A DNA stretch of 64,000 nt from Caenorhabditis elegans (Eukaryota; Nematoda; Chromadorea; Rhabditida; Rhabditidae): contig NC_003284.9 of assembly GCF_000002985.6 (NCBI RefSeq), positions 6,448,001 to 6,512,000 of the forward strand, written 5' to 3'. This document shows positions 1 to 12,000 of this stretch, piece by piece. A program made the position numbers and the translations under genes. Each line of letters begins with the position of its first letter. Position 1 is the first letter of the stretch. Below the pieces are notes generated by a model. The model did no database searches, was not told where the DNA came from, and saw only the letters and a program-made list of their open reading frames with translations.

Positions 1-908
1 TTGAGCTGGAAGGTGCATTGTAGCATCGGATTGAGCGACAAGAGCCCGGCTTCTGTAAATAAAAACATAAGAATATTATTACAAAGTTTCTTGGTTGTTT
101 TAAACAGAGTTATATGTAAGTTGTGCGCAAAACGTACAAAGCTTCTAATTACAGTATGAGATTTCAATTTATAAATCAAAAATTAATATAAAAATGTAGG
201 TTTTTCTCGATTTTGAAATAGATTTTTTTAAAAATAATGCCTACAAGTCGCCAACAAAGTTTAACGATATATTTAAAGTCAAATGAAGTATTTCAAAAAC
301 TTTGACGGGTTTCCAGGCGTTCTCAATAAAATAATTTTTTTCAGATTGACCGAACATTTTCACATACTTCTATATACATTTCAACTTGCCAACTTGCTGC
401 ACAGTATTGATTCAACTTTGCAATTATAAACTAACGATAAAAATTAAAACTTGTGAAATAGTTGTTTAGATTTGGTTAGTAGATTATCAGACACACTTTG
501 TACTACTTTTTAACTTTTTCAAATTTGTTTTGCCAACTTATTCACCTCAAATGAGCGTTATCCCTAAGAACAGCACAATCCTCTGAGAGCAGTTGTTGGA
601 TTCTTGCACGAGCTTCCAACCAGGCTGGACGTGGCAGTGCCATGAACGCGTTCAATGTGCTCTGCTTGAAAACATCCTGATGTGCCTTCAATTGAGGTCC
701 GTCAAAAAGATTGGCAATTTCTGCCAAGTTGAGGATTTGATCTCCAATTGCAACTCCAATGTGGCGGGAAGACTGAAAATATTTAGTTTAATTTTGCTTT
801 AGAAATAATTATTTATACACTTACGTCAGCCTTTGTTGAGAAAACACCATACGGTAAGTTTTGAATTGGGAAATCCGAGTTTTGAGGAACAGAAACGAAG
901 GATTTCAT
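1..908 (-). CDS. fah-1: fumarylacetoacetase, N-terminal part (gene runs off the left edge)
   Basis: The last enzyme of tyrosine breakdown: it hydrolyses fumarylacetoacetate to fumarate and acetoacetate in the cytosol. Three coding exons are visible (908-825, 772-546, 52-1), joined in phase and giving about 121 residues. They match the family's N-terminal SH3-like domain: the opening [20 protein letters not shown], then [42 protein letters not shown] and ATMHLPAQ, all aligning in order with mammalian FAH as I know it. The catalytic C-terminal domain lies outside the window. The ATG is the only plausible start: the protein begins at the residue expected for the family. Two WGATAR (AGATAAG) sites lie about 300-360 bases upstream, which would fit intestinal expression, but that is inference. 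The symbol rests on this being the worm FAH orthologue. Confidence 0.93.
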
Positions 909-2035
909 GATTTAGCCTGCAAAGCAATACAAGTTTTGAAAAATGGAGTTGAGTAGACAGCAGTCTGTTATGTCTCCGAAACTGTACACGCATGCGGCGT
1001 TGAAACAGAAAATAGCATACAGGTTGGAGAGGGTGCTAGTGACAAATACAAAAAGGAGTCGTACACGCATAGGCCAAGGTCGATACACGACTAAACGACC
1101 ACCAATAAAAACAAAACGATAACCAAAAAAAATGACTGCACACAGACAGTGACAATGACAGATGTGCACCACTGAAACCGCTATATAAGGTCTCACAAAT
1201 CTAATTGAAAAGATAAGATGATGATAGTGACGTCAATTGGATAAAACAATAGAGTATATCAGATAAGTTTTGACAAGAGAGAGAAAACTACATTGGATGC
1301 AAATTGAATTGCGAAACAGTCACGTGATGATTTTTTCTTGAATGTTTGGATGGCATTATTCTATAGTTGTTTGTTTGCATTGGCAATGATACTGTTTCAT
1401 GAATAAAAAGCAAGTAGGAGTATGACGATTTTAAAGAGTGGAGAACTAGTGTTTTTTAGAGTTGCTTATGTTTATAATATAGAAATCTCAATTCCATGAA
1501 GATAAATTGCTACTAAAACGCTTTTTATATCAGAAGAAAAACGGTCTCTAGCAATTTGTATCTTAGAAAACTCTTACCACCATTTCGAGTAGAGAAAACG
1601 TTTCACAATCGGATGTAGGTTTTTAACCTGTAGATTTCAGATCACCACAGCCTGCTGAGCAGGTCAAAAGTTGTAACTTAAAGGTGAGTTGTATTGTTAA
1701 ATATTATCGGTAATTGATAAACAGGTACGGCGAGTGAAATGGTCAAAAAAATATAAAAATAATTTATTTCTATAATAAAGGGTTGTAATACACAAGAAAC
1801 ATTTTTTAAGGTTAAACATTTTGAAAATACAAACACCAACAGCGATGAACTATTGAATTAACACTTTCTCTACTGTCGTTGAGTATAAGTGTTAGTTTCA
1901 AACTTTTTATATCTTGTTGGATTTTGCTTTTACGAAATCAAATTGAATTAAAAACTTTCAAAAAATTAATTTATTGAAGCCAGTAGTGGACAGAAAAAGC
2001 AGGAAATACAGACAAAAAAAAAACACCAAATAAGT
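909..2035. other. intergenic: upstream region of fumarylacetoacetase
   Basis: No coding exon is supported here. The stretch separates two minus-strand genes, so it holds the promoter side of the oxidase-proximal FAH gene and the 3' side of the ground-like gene. AGATAAG occurs at 1211 and 1261, and TGATAA near 1715, which are possible GATA-factor sites. Short open frames in the stretch show no family resemblance. Confidence 0.5.
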
Positions 2036-2939
2036 TTATTGCAATGGTTTGAATGCATAACAGGTGACATCTTCCTTAAATGCTTGGCAGAATGTATCGG
2101 TATGAGCTATGTAACTGAATTCTCCTGTACCACAAATAACGTTCACCTCATGGCCTAGTGTTTCTTCGGCAATTTTCTGAATGTTCCTCTTTGATTCACT
2201 TGCATCTTCGCTAATATTCTGAAAAGAGAGTAGGCTTGACGTGCAAAACGAGTGTACTCACATCAAGGATAATGTTTTTCAGTTCGGAACTGTTACACGA
2301 AGGGTCGATTGTTTTGGCTGCAAATGCGGCGCGTCTCACACTTTTGTACTTGCATGGCGATGAGCAGCCACAGCAACAATCGTTCTGAAATGATATTTTC
2401 TTAAAGGTTCTTTCAAAAATCTACCAACCTGAGCTGGAATTCTGACTGATGGTACAACTGCACCACCTCCACATCCTCCAGCTGTTGGCATTGGCTGAGG
2501 CATCATTGGCTGATAGTACTGGGGAACATATGATGGGTAGAACGATGGTCGTTGCATCATACACGGGCAAGATGGTCTCGGCATTGGTGGAGGTGGTGGA
2601 GGGCATGGCATTGGCGGTGGTGGAGGCGGAGGACAAATTGGTGGTGGTGGACAGAATCTGTGAACAAGCATGTGAATATTCTAGGTTTATTGCTGAAACT
2701 TACTGAGCCGGGCATGGTGGAGGTGGAGGACAGACTGGCATTGGCATCGGCATTGGCATCGGTGCAGCACATGGCATTCTTGGTTGGCACATTGGAGTCG
2801 GGCATCCTCCACACCCTCCTCTACCAAATGGGTACTGAGCAAAGGCAAAATGAAATGAAATCTGAAAATCCGAATGAGTAAAAGAGATATTCGATGATTC
2901 ATTGCTTACCAAGAAAACTGCAACCGACAAAGTACTCAT
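2036..2939 (-). CDS. ground-like (grl family) secreted protein, Pro-rich
   Basis: A predicted 240-residue secreted protein of the nematode Hedgehog-related ground-like family, thought to act outside the cell in cuticle or cell-surface patterning. Five exons: 2939-2910, 2861-2704, 2657-2429, 2384-2262, 2218-2036. Residues 1-19 form a signal peptide that ends near FAFAQ. Residues 20-140 are low complexity: Gly/Cys clusters, Met-Pro repeats and runs of proline with cysteines. The last ~100 residues are the ground-like domain: it opens with NDCCCGCSSPCKYKSVRRA, continues through DPSCNSSELKNIILD and DASESKRNIQKIAEETLG, and closes with NVICGTGEFSYIAHTD, FCQAFKEDVTCYAFKP. This C-terminal domain is the diagnostic part. 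I do not know which grl number it carries, so no symbol is given. Confidence 0.9.
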
Positions 2940-3810
2940 ATTGCGCAAATATGGAATGGAAGTGGAAGAAGCTATGGTTTCCGACCACACACGCGGATAT
3001 TTATACTACTTCGCACGTGCAACTGGTTTTTTGGGGGAAATTCTGAGTTTCAAGAAGATGCTGTGACCTTTAGAAGCTTTTCGATATTGAATCATATTGT
3101 GTTCTCAATGTTTCAAGTACGGGAAAAATGGAAAGAATTATTAAAATGCAAAAAGTTGAAGGTTGAATATTACCATTCTTTAAAAAAGTACGACGTTAAG
3201 TTTTTTAAAACAAAATCACGATGATGTAAAACGAGCATTTTTGCAATTGACAATTATATTAGTGCGGGCAAATTTGAAAGTGATTCATTAATAGTTTTTC
3301 CAATCAGCACAGTTTTAGCCACAAACTGTTTGTGGTTAAAAGTATGTTCCACCCGTCGGGCTCTGTTGTGTGAATTAAAACATTTGGTTTAAGATACATT
3401 TCTTATTTGAAAAAAAAAACGTGATGATTTTTCTGTGAACATGTACATCTTTTTTGTTTCCAATTATCTTTGCATTTCTTTTAGTCCCGAATTTCCATAT
3501 TTCTTTTTCGAAACATATCATAAGAATTTTGAAATTTTTTTGAATTTTACAAATTCGGTGTCTTTTTCGGAAATATTAACTGTTGCGTCTATAAAACTGT
3601 GTTCCATATTCTCAAAGATAATTTTGAACATTTTTTATTCGACCTTTGCGAACTTTGTATTTTGGTTTCAATTCGAAAATTCTCTGAAGAGCGAAGCATT
3701 CAAATTCACTTTATTTGCACATCCTTTAAGGATGATCCTTAGACAGTTATCTGAAGGTCATAGATGTTATGATTCAAACTAGATTCCGCTTCTCCTTCTA
3801 TTTTTCTTAT
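2940..3810. other. intergenic between ground-like gene and nas-33
   Basis: No coding exon is supported. An open frame at 3435-3782 on the plus strand is Phe/Ile-rich and AT-biased with no family resemblance. The stretch contains the promoter side of the ground-like gene and the 3' untranslated region of nas-33. Confidence 0.5.
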
Positions 3811-6800
3811 TCAGTTCGGATGCGTCACCCCTGTTCTCACTGGAACACAGACACCTCTTGAAAGAACAAATCTGGCACAACACCACCCATTGAGACGTTT
3901 TACACGATGTGAGACTGAATTTCGGAAGTTATCAATTTAAATTTTTCAGTTCCTAGTTCTTACTCTGAGTTTGAAGAACACTGCGTTTTCCCCTGGTGGT
4001 TCCTTGTGCACATGGCTGAGTATTACAGACTCTTGTTTGTTTAGCTGATCTTCTGGAAAAAAAAACTGTTAAATTAATTAGGACTTTTTAAAGCTTACAA
4101 GCAATTCGTTGTACTTGTACATCTTTCTCTATACTGAGTACCACAAGAACCACAATTTTCAGAGCATCTTGTCCAACCGGACCACAGTAAAGAATAACTT
4201 CTTGGAGCAGCAACCCTGACAGGGGGTGGTCTTTGAGTGGGAGCTGTACCATCTAAAACTTGTCGTGGTTAGATTCAAAAATCACAAATAATAAACCTTC
4301 TCTATATCTGAGTACAAATTGTGAGTTCTGAGTAGCTTTTGAAATAATCAGAACACTGTTTCCTTTGCTAATTCGTTCACCAAGGACGGCTTTGCAACAC
4401 TGCCGGTATCCGGTTGCTTCATGACTATATTCTGCTTTCATCTGAAAACAGGAATGGTATTAAAATAACAAAAAAGGTTAAACAAAATACCTCAACAAAC
4501 TCTTCACATACTGGAGAACATCTATACATCACATAGGTGAGCTCAAAACGTACATTGCCGCCGTTTGCCTGAAATAAAAATTATTCGAAAAGTAGCAAGC
4601 CAGAATTTGATAAAATAGGAACAATTTTAAAAGCGTTCAATGTCGTTCAATTAAGTCGTTCAATAAAGTATCAGGGGCACAGAACTGTTAGAGGAAATAT
4701 GATAATCTTGAAAATTGAATAAATTAGATTTCGTTGCTGCTTTGAGAGTGTTTTGTCTTGAATATATTGTACTTACAACAAGCAAAGACAAACAAATTTG
4801 ATCTGAACATTTCAATATGATATAGAAAATGTCTTTTAGTTGTAATTATTATGTAAATTTGGTGCAAAATAATGATAAATTCAATGAAACTTTCAAACTG
4901 TATACTGAAATCAAAAAGGTGAAATGTTTCAAGATCGAAACTGATTGAAGTTTCTTTTTTTAATATACACCTACCGAAACAATTCTCCAATAACAGTCAG
5001 ATGATCCCGAATAGGAAATATTTCTCCATGAGTAATCTGCCCGTGGAAGTTCCACACCGCAATCTGAATTTCTTCACCGATGAAAATCCTCTATGGAAAA
5101 TGACTCACTAGAAGTTTGCAGTCGTTCACAATATGTTCCTTCCAGTCCTGTCGGACACGTACATTGCCCACAATTGTTGGGATCCGCGTAACCGCCGTGT
5201 TGGCAGTTTATCCGATTGGTGCAAATGTCTGAAGTGAAATAAACGTGGAAAAATTATTCCGTAAACTGACTAGAACAGAAAGCCGTATTGAGCAACTTAA
5301 GATCAAGGAATGAAGGTTCCACTCTGTTTCCAATAGTGTTAATGAATGCAGGATCTACTGGTTCAACGGTGTTCATTGTTGAAGATTTGGAAAAAGACTG
5401 AAAATGGTTAAATTCATACGGAACAACAATGTAAGAACACACTTTTGGTCCGTAATGCATAACCGATCCATAATCATAAGGTAAGCTGTATTCGTTAACT
5501 TCCGACCACGATCTCTTGTCGAATTGGCCTTCAAGACCATTTATAGCATTTTGGCGATTGATTCTGATAAACTGGCATGTTTTATTTTTCAATTTTCAAA
5601 ACTCACCTAACGTATGAATCTCGTTCAGGTCTCGCTTGTTCATGCCAAAATCCTAAAGCATGACCCACTTCATGAGTAATAATTCCGAGCTAAAATTACA
5701 CCATTTCCACTATTAAAAAAGTAATTTCCAGTAAATATATGAAAAAAATTTCTAACCGTTTCACATCCATCACCAATAGAAATTTCCTGAGGGCCTCCCA
5801 ATCTGCCAACACTAGAATAGCATCTAAAATCAATCAATATTTGCTGTTGTTATTCTTTTTCTAAAAACAAAACGGACCCTTCTCCTTTGCTAAAAACCAG
5901 GTAATCCGAGCCACCTCCATTGAGAGAAAAACGTATGCAAGTGTTTCTTTCATAGTGTCTTAAACCGTTTGTTATTTGAGATTGCCAGTTACCTGAAACA
6001 TGTTGATAATTTCAGATAAACATTATTTGTACATACCATCAGTATCTAAAAAACGATAAGGAATGTTTCGAGACCACGTTGTTCCGTTCAAATTCATTTT
6101 TCGTTTCACACGAAAGCCGTTTTGAGCTACTTTATTCATTTGTGAAACCGTTAAAGCCTGAAAAAAAATTATTCAGCATTTTTTAAACCTTCTAAACTAA
6201 CCATATCACTTTCAAACATAACTGCAGCAATTTTGCTATTTGCAGCCATTTCATTGTTGTAAATCCCACTGGACGGGATTACAGTGTTTATATCCTGCAT
6301 AGGAAATTTTATAAAAATATTTCAAAAAATGACTCACATATTGAGATCCTGATTTTCGATTAAAATAAGAACTCATAATCTGGATAACTTTATCATAACT
6401 TTCTCCGGGGCGCTGGAACGCAGCTGTATTCTGGTTCACACTATTGACAACCTGAATTCTAACGTATTTGCATATTTTTTCTATTAAACTAACCTTGTCT
6501 ATATCCTGACTAAACATAACTTGCGGCTGATCTTGTTGTGGTTCCGGCTCAGGCGGAGGAGGCGGTGGCGGGAGACCCTTAAACCTTTGATGAAAATTTG
6601 TAGTTTTAGGCTGGTTACCCATGGAGGTCTTCTATGCCATGGAGGTCTTCGCCAAGGTGGCGGTGGTCGATCCCATGGAGGTGGGGGTCCGAATGGCGGA
6701 GGACCTCGGTTTCTAAAACTTTGTTTTAATATGAAAACCTTGGCATTCTACACGTGCGAAAACGTGCTTTTACAAAGTTCTATTTATATATTCTTGGATT

Positions 6801-7134
6801 AGCATGCTGATTTTTTCAAATTCAGTTATGTTTGCAATTCTTCTGGAATCAAAGTGAAATCTCACCGATGCCAAGGTGGAGGCGGTCCCCAAGGCCGAAG
6901 AGGTCCTGGAAAAAACCAATCTGTAAACCGGAACGTATTTCATTATTTTTATACTTCCGTTTTTATCAAATTCCAGGCAAAATTTTTCAATTTTCAGATA
7001 AAAAAATAAGTAAGTGTCAGCTGATGGCGATAATTTTTCAAGGAATTCTTACCTGGAGGAGGAGGCCGTTCAAAAAAATCAGGTTGCGTCAGACAAGTAA
7101 CAAACTGTGATATCAGTATGCTTACAAATAACAT
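3811..7134 (-). CDS. nas-33: astacin-family zinc metalloprotease NAS-33
   Basis: A secreted zinc endopeptidase of the nematode astacin family, of the subgroup with EGF, CUB and TSP1 domains. My model gives 644 residues, the length I remember for NAS-33. Exons: 7134-7053, 6920-6866, 6712-6619, 6577-6494, 6451-6338, 6294-6202, 6157-6037, 5992-5878, 5823-5757, 5689-5607, 5563-5443, 5397-5271, 5228-5109, 5063-4975, 4568-4491, 4441-4297, 4252-4099, 4052-3964, 3914-3811. Residues 1-16 are a signal peptide; ~18-105 are rich in Pro, Trp and Arg. A propeptide follows, with a basic VKRKM site near residue 190. The zinc motif [17 protein letters not shown] sits near residues 281-297, and the Met-turn SVMHYG near 337-342. 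An EGF module covers ~387-424, CUB ~426-529, and a TSP1 repeat ([12 protein letters not shown]) ~557-580. Two sites are odd: the exon 7 donor reads GTCCGT, and the short intron at 6618-6578 with a TTTAAG acceptor is chosen only because it keeps the frame. Confidence 0.93.
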
Positions 7135-8539
7135 TTTGCTCTCGGCGGCAAGTATATGCCAAGTTTAATCAAAATGAAAGACCAAGTAAAAAAATTTACA
7201 GCATGAACTAGTTCAGGGTTTAATCGGTAATAACAACACAAATTTGGTACGCGGGAAGACCTGTAAGGTGTTTGCATCGTTTTGTCTCATTCGGCCAATC
7301 AAATATAAAGGTCGTAGAAGTTTTAATTGGGGGAATCTTTGAGAGTGAAAAGAAGATGAAATTACGCGTGGCCTCAAAAAGTTTTTTTTTGATGGCAAGA
7401 TGATTGGTGAACACAAACATTTGACTATCAGTGGATGTTACTTTGAAATATTATAAAAACTCAGCAAATGGCAATTTTCAAGATCATACCATGCAGAAGA
7501 TCAAGACAGAAATCTGGGGATGAATCAGACAAAGTCGCCGAATTGATCCAAATTATGTTTCGCTGAACTTCAACTATTTTTTCTTGTGTTCTTAATCAGG
7601 GTTCCCAGAAAAATGATGGTCTAGACTCACGTACTAAGTTTATAGCATTCAAGTTTTGCATGTGTATTGTAGAAATAGACTTCTAACGTTTTAATGATAG
7701 ACTACAAAAAAGGGTGGAAAATCTGGATATGGGTACTGTGTTAATAATCAACGTATTATTATTACTGTAGCTTTTGTCAATTCTACACTTTGCCTATCTA
7801 CACATTGTATCTACACATCTACACATTGCAATTGCTTGCAAACGCCTTTTCATAAAACTGAAACGCAATTTTTTGTTAAAATTAAAAAAATTCTTAGGAA
7901 ATATAGCAAATTCCTTGAAAGGTAAACACGTATTACTTGAAAATATTTCATTAATTGACACCAAACATTACATATGGATTATTGTCGTCAGTGGAAATTT
8001 TGTCCGAAAATTTTTATTGCAATCCAGATCATCATAAAACAGTCTAAATTTTCAAAGTTTTTTTTGAAAAAAAAATCATTAAACGTATGTTATCAAGTTT
8101 ATACATAGTTTAGGCTCCTTGATAAATTAAGAGTAGTGTCGCTGTACAATGTTCCAGTACAAGTGTATAAGATTTAATTAGAATATTATTTTTTTAAATT
8201 TCTATTATTTTTCAAATCGACTACCAATTTTATGTGAGCAAAGCTGATTAATCACAACTTTTTGGCTGCAAATGAAAATACTTCAAAATTTATTTATTTA
8301 ACATTATAGAAGTGGTTCCATACATTTTAACTACATTCGCTACTCACCATTTATGGTGCCTTGTTTTAAAAACACTCATTAACCCGTTTTCATATGTATT
8401 TTCAGCGTCTCGTTATGTTTACTGTGTGTTATAATTAACAATTCAATTTTTTGAATGGTGTTGTAAGATTTTAAAGATTTTGAACAAGAAAACAGAATAA
8501 CCTTCCCCTAAATCATTTTTCATCATAAATCACGCCGAC
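7135..8539. other. divergent intergenic region between nas-33 and pept-1
   Basis: No coding exon is supported. The stretch is the shared upstream region of two divergently transcribed genes. A small direct tandem repeat of about a dozen bases (ATCTACACATTG-like) lies at 7785-7830. TGATAA occurs at 8120-8125. The short open frames here show no family features. Confidence 0.5.
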
Positions 8540-9067
8540 ATGATATTCAGTCGGCTCATATCACCATTTTACACCCTTTTCAACTTTGTGCCTTTCTTGT
8601 CATGCTTTTCTCTTTACCCTCCACTCAATTTTTCTTTTTCTCTTCAGAAACAGTACATCTTAATAGGTGATAACATTGAATTACAGACAACCCGCATCAA
8701 AACTTGGTCTCCAACAGTGACACGTACTCTCATTCCTTTGCTCGCCTTCTGCGCTATCCGATTAGTGGAGCATGTAATGTACGAAAACGCTTACAAGAGG
8801 TGGTGGAAAAAGAAAGTGGAAATGATAAAATTTATGAGTGAAATATTTAAGCGAGTAGGAGAAGCACTATTAAGAACAGTGCGGTTCAACTTGATAAAGA
8901 GACGCAGCAAGAAATTGGTGAGGACACAGTCATCGAGCCAACGCACCTATTGCCCACCTCCATACTCCTCCTTCTTCTTCATTTCTTGCCTCAAATACCG
9001 CGACAGGCTCATTCCTCGTCAGTATCGCCACTATGGGCTACTCGGAGAGTCGCTCGGAGAGCGTTAG
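8540..9067 (+). other. 175-codon open frame overlapping the pept-1 start, status uncertain
   Basis: This uninterrupted frame is long for AT-rich noncoding DNA. It overlaps the first pept-1 exon in another reading frame and stops 34 bases past the pept-1 ATG. The translation starts hydrophobic and becomes Lys/Arg-rich (KRWWKKKVEMIK, FNLIKRRSKKLV). It resembles no family I know. A donor-like AATTG/GTGAGG at about 8918 would not join pept-1 exon 2 in phase, so it is unlikely to be an alternative first coding exon. It could be an upstream open frame in a long leader, or chance. Confidence 0.25.
8668..8897 (+). promoter_or_regulatory. cluster of TGATAA (GATA-factor) motifs upstream of pept-1
   Basis: Three exact TGATAA sites lie at 8668-8673, 8823-8828 and 8892-8897, with a fourth at 8120-8125, all within about 0.9 kb upstream of the pept-1 ATG. 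TGATAA is the core of the intestinal ELT-2 site (ACTGATAA). Another CTGATAAGA occurs inside pept-1 intron 11 at 12313-12321. The sites are seen directly; the regulatory role is inferred from the intestinal expression of pept-1. Confidence 0.5.
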
Positions 9068-12000
9068 CTCGAAAGGTAACTGATTCATCATATAAAAGTT
9101 CAATAAAGCATAATACATTTATTAAGACGGTTAAGCCTGAATATTATACCACCCATGTAGTTTAATTTTTAAGATATTGTAACATTACACAGTATTTGAA
9201 TGTTTTAATAGTTTGTTCAATTGTATTTCTCTCGAAATATGATTCGCATGTGGTCAATCATCCAGTCGCAGATTTTAAAGATCCACTTTCCAGTTAAGGC
9301 TGGGGTACCCCTCACGTTTTATACTCGTGACCCCTAGTTGCTAGCGACTACCATTAACAACTGGGCTCCTGTTGAAAACTGTAATCCAATAATTTTGTAT
9401 TACTTATGAGTAACAAGAACCCTCAACTAATAAATCTAATATTAATGCAGATTTTGCAACACACTGTACGGAACAAAATAACTTACCTCCAGCATACCGA
9501 AACATCATTTCCAGATTGTTTTATTGTTTTGTAAAATACAATTCTTCTTAACAGCCGCTAAAACTAGTGATAATGGCATTTATCTAAAATTAGATGGATT
9601 ATAACTAATCTTGCCGCGTGGGAAATTTTATCTATCAAAAAAAAAGGCGACAAGAGTAAATTTCAGAGTTTTTGATCGAAAATCGACAGAACGAGTTTTT
9701 CAGGCAAAACATCATACGGCCATGAACTCGAAACAGTACCACTACCGGAAAAGAAAATCTACACAACATGGCCTGATATGATCAGGCATTGGCCTAAAAC
9801 AACACTGTGCATCGTGTCCAACGAATTCTGCGAACGATTCTCATACTATGGAATGAGAAGTGAGTTGCTTTATTTGTTAGGGTAAAAGTGTAAAGGATAT
9901 AATAGATCCTTTAAACAGCCTTAAACATTTCTGATGTATCAATAATCTACAAAAAATATTTTTATTTGTACATATATTTTTAGTTTAGTTTAAGAGGTAA
10001 GGTGAAGAAAAAGTAGAGTTAAACCTTATTTTGATTTTCGGCCGGTGGGTGGACATTTTCAGATAAGGGTATTATCAACATTTACTTTAAGTACATGGTA
10101 CTCAAAAAGTGAATTTCCTATCTACATGCCAGTATATTTAAAAATCGAAAGTTTTGACACATGAAATGCAAATAAGACATTTTTTCACCGATATCACTAA
10201 AAGGTCATAATCCGGTTATTACCATAATGATTATGACGTTGGCAGTACAGAAGATCAATTGAAACGTGACACGAAAAATTTGCAGCGGTCTTGACATTCT
10301 ACCTGCTTAACGTACTAAAGTTCACCGACTCACAATCTACGATCTTCTTCAATGGATTTACTGTGCTTTGCTATACCACACCACTTCTCGGATCAATTGT
10401 TGCGGACGGATACATTGGAAAATTCTGGTATGTAATAATTGTTGTTTTGCACTCAATAACGACTTTTCAGGACAATCTTCTCTGTCTCAATTCTATACGC
10501 AATCGGACAAGTCGTGCTCGCTCTCGCTTCTACTAAGAATTTTCAATCTTCAGTTCACCCGTAAGTGATGCTTGTTCCAGTATTCGACGCATAAACTTAT
10601 CATGCAACTTTTCCGTCTTTACGAATTCCTCTCGATTGAAACAAGGCATGATGATAAGAACTTCAACCGTGGCAACTTTTGCCCGACAGTGCACGCGCCA
10701 CATTAAACATTAAAAAACTGAAACCGAACAAAATTAAAAAGGGTTCACAAGAAATAAACTGCTGAATTTTCAGATGGATGGATCTGTCTGGATTACTGAT
10801 CATTGCGTTCGGTACCGGAGGAATCAAGCCATGTGTGTCTGCATTCGGAGGAGATCAATTCGAGTTAGGACAAGAAAGAATGCTCTCACTCTTCTTTTCC
10901 ATGTTCTACTTTTCCATCAACGCAGGATCTATGATCTCTACTTTCATCTCTCCCATCTTCAGATGTAAACTTGACAATTCTTAAAACACTATTAGAGTAC
11001 AATAATTTCAGCTCAACCATGCCTTGGACAAGATTCCTGCTACCCAATGGCTTTTGGTATTCCGGCTATTCTTATGATTGTTGCAACACGTGAGATAAAA
11101 TATTCAAAAATCACATTGACTATTAAACTCTTACAGTGGTATTTATGGGAGGTTCATTTTGGTACAAGAAGAACCCACCAAAGGACAACGTGTTCGGAGA
11201 AGTATCTCGTCTTATGTTTGTAAGTTTTTGTTTTGTTTTATTTCTAAACTGCTTTGAAACCAAGATTAAATATTCAGAGAGCTGTTGGAAACAAAATGAA
11301 GTCAGGATCCACACCAAAGGAACACTGGCTCCTTCACTACCTTACTACTCACGACTGTGCTCTTGATGCAAAATGCCTCGAACTCCAAGCTGAGAAAAGA
11401 AACAAGAATCTGTGCCAAAAGAAAAAATTCATCGATGATGTCCGTTCCCTACTCCGTGTTCTTGTCATGTTCTTGCCAGTACCAATGTTCTGGGCACTTT
11501 ACGATCAGCAAGGATCTGTCTGGCTCATTCAAGGTTTGTAAAGTTCTAGATAACAATTTAAAAATGATCAAATTGGGGAGTCAGCTGCAGAATTCCTTGT
11601 GGTGCACCCACTGGGTTTTAGCTTAAGCTACAATCAAGCCGGGGGGCTAAGTCAGCCGTTGATTAATCTAATTCCCAGCGTTGGCTTAGTGAACCTAGGA
11701 GTGCAATTTTGTGATTGCTAGCGACCACCACTACCGACTGAGACATCCCCGCTCTTCACATGTTAAAAATGTGTTTTTTCAGCTATTCAAATGGATTGTC
11801 GTCTTTCTGACACCCTTCTCCTTCTTCCGGATCAAATGCAGACATTGAACGCCGTGCTTATTCTTCTCTTTATCCCACTCTTTCAGGTCATCATCTACCC
11901 AGTCGCTGCCAAGTGTGTCCGACTTACGTGAGTTTTCATTGAAATAAAATTATTTGTGTATAATGAATTATTATATTTTAGACCTTTGAGAAAAATGGTC

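Noticed and set aside
8540-8917. Alternative first coding exon of pept-1
   Set aside because: The donor at about 8918 leaves phase 0, whereas exon 2 at 9704 needs phase 1.
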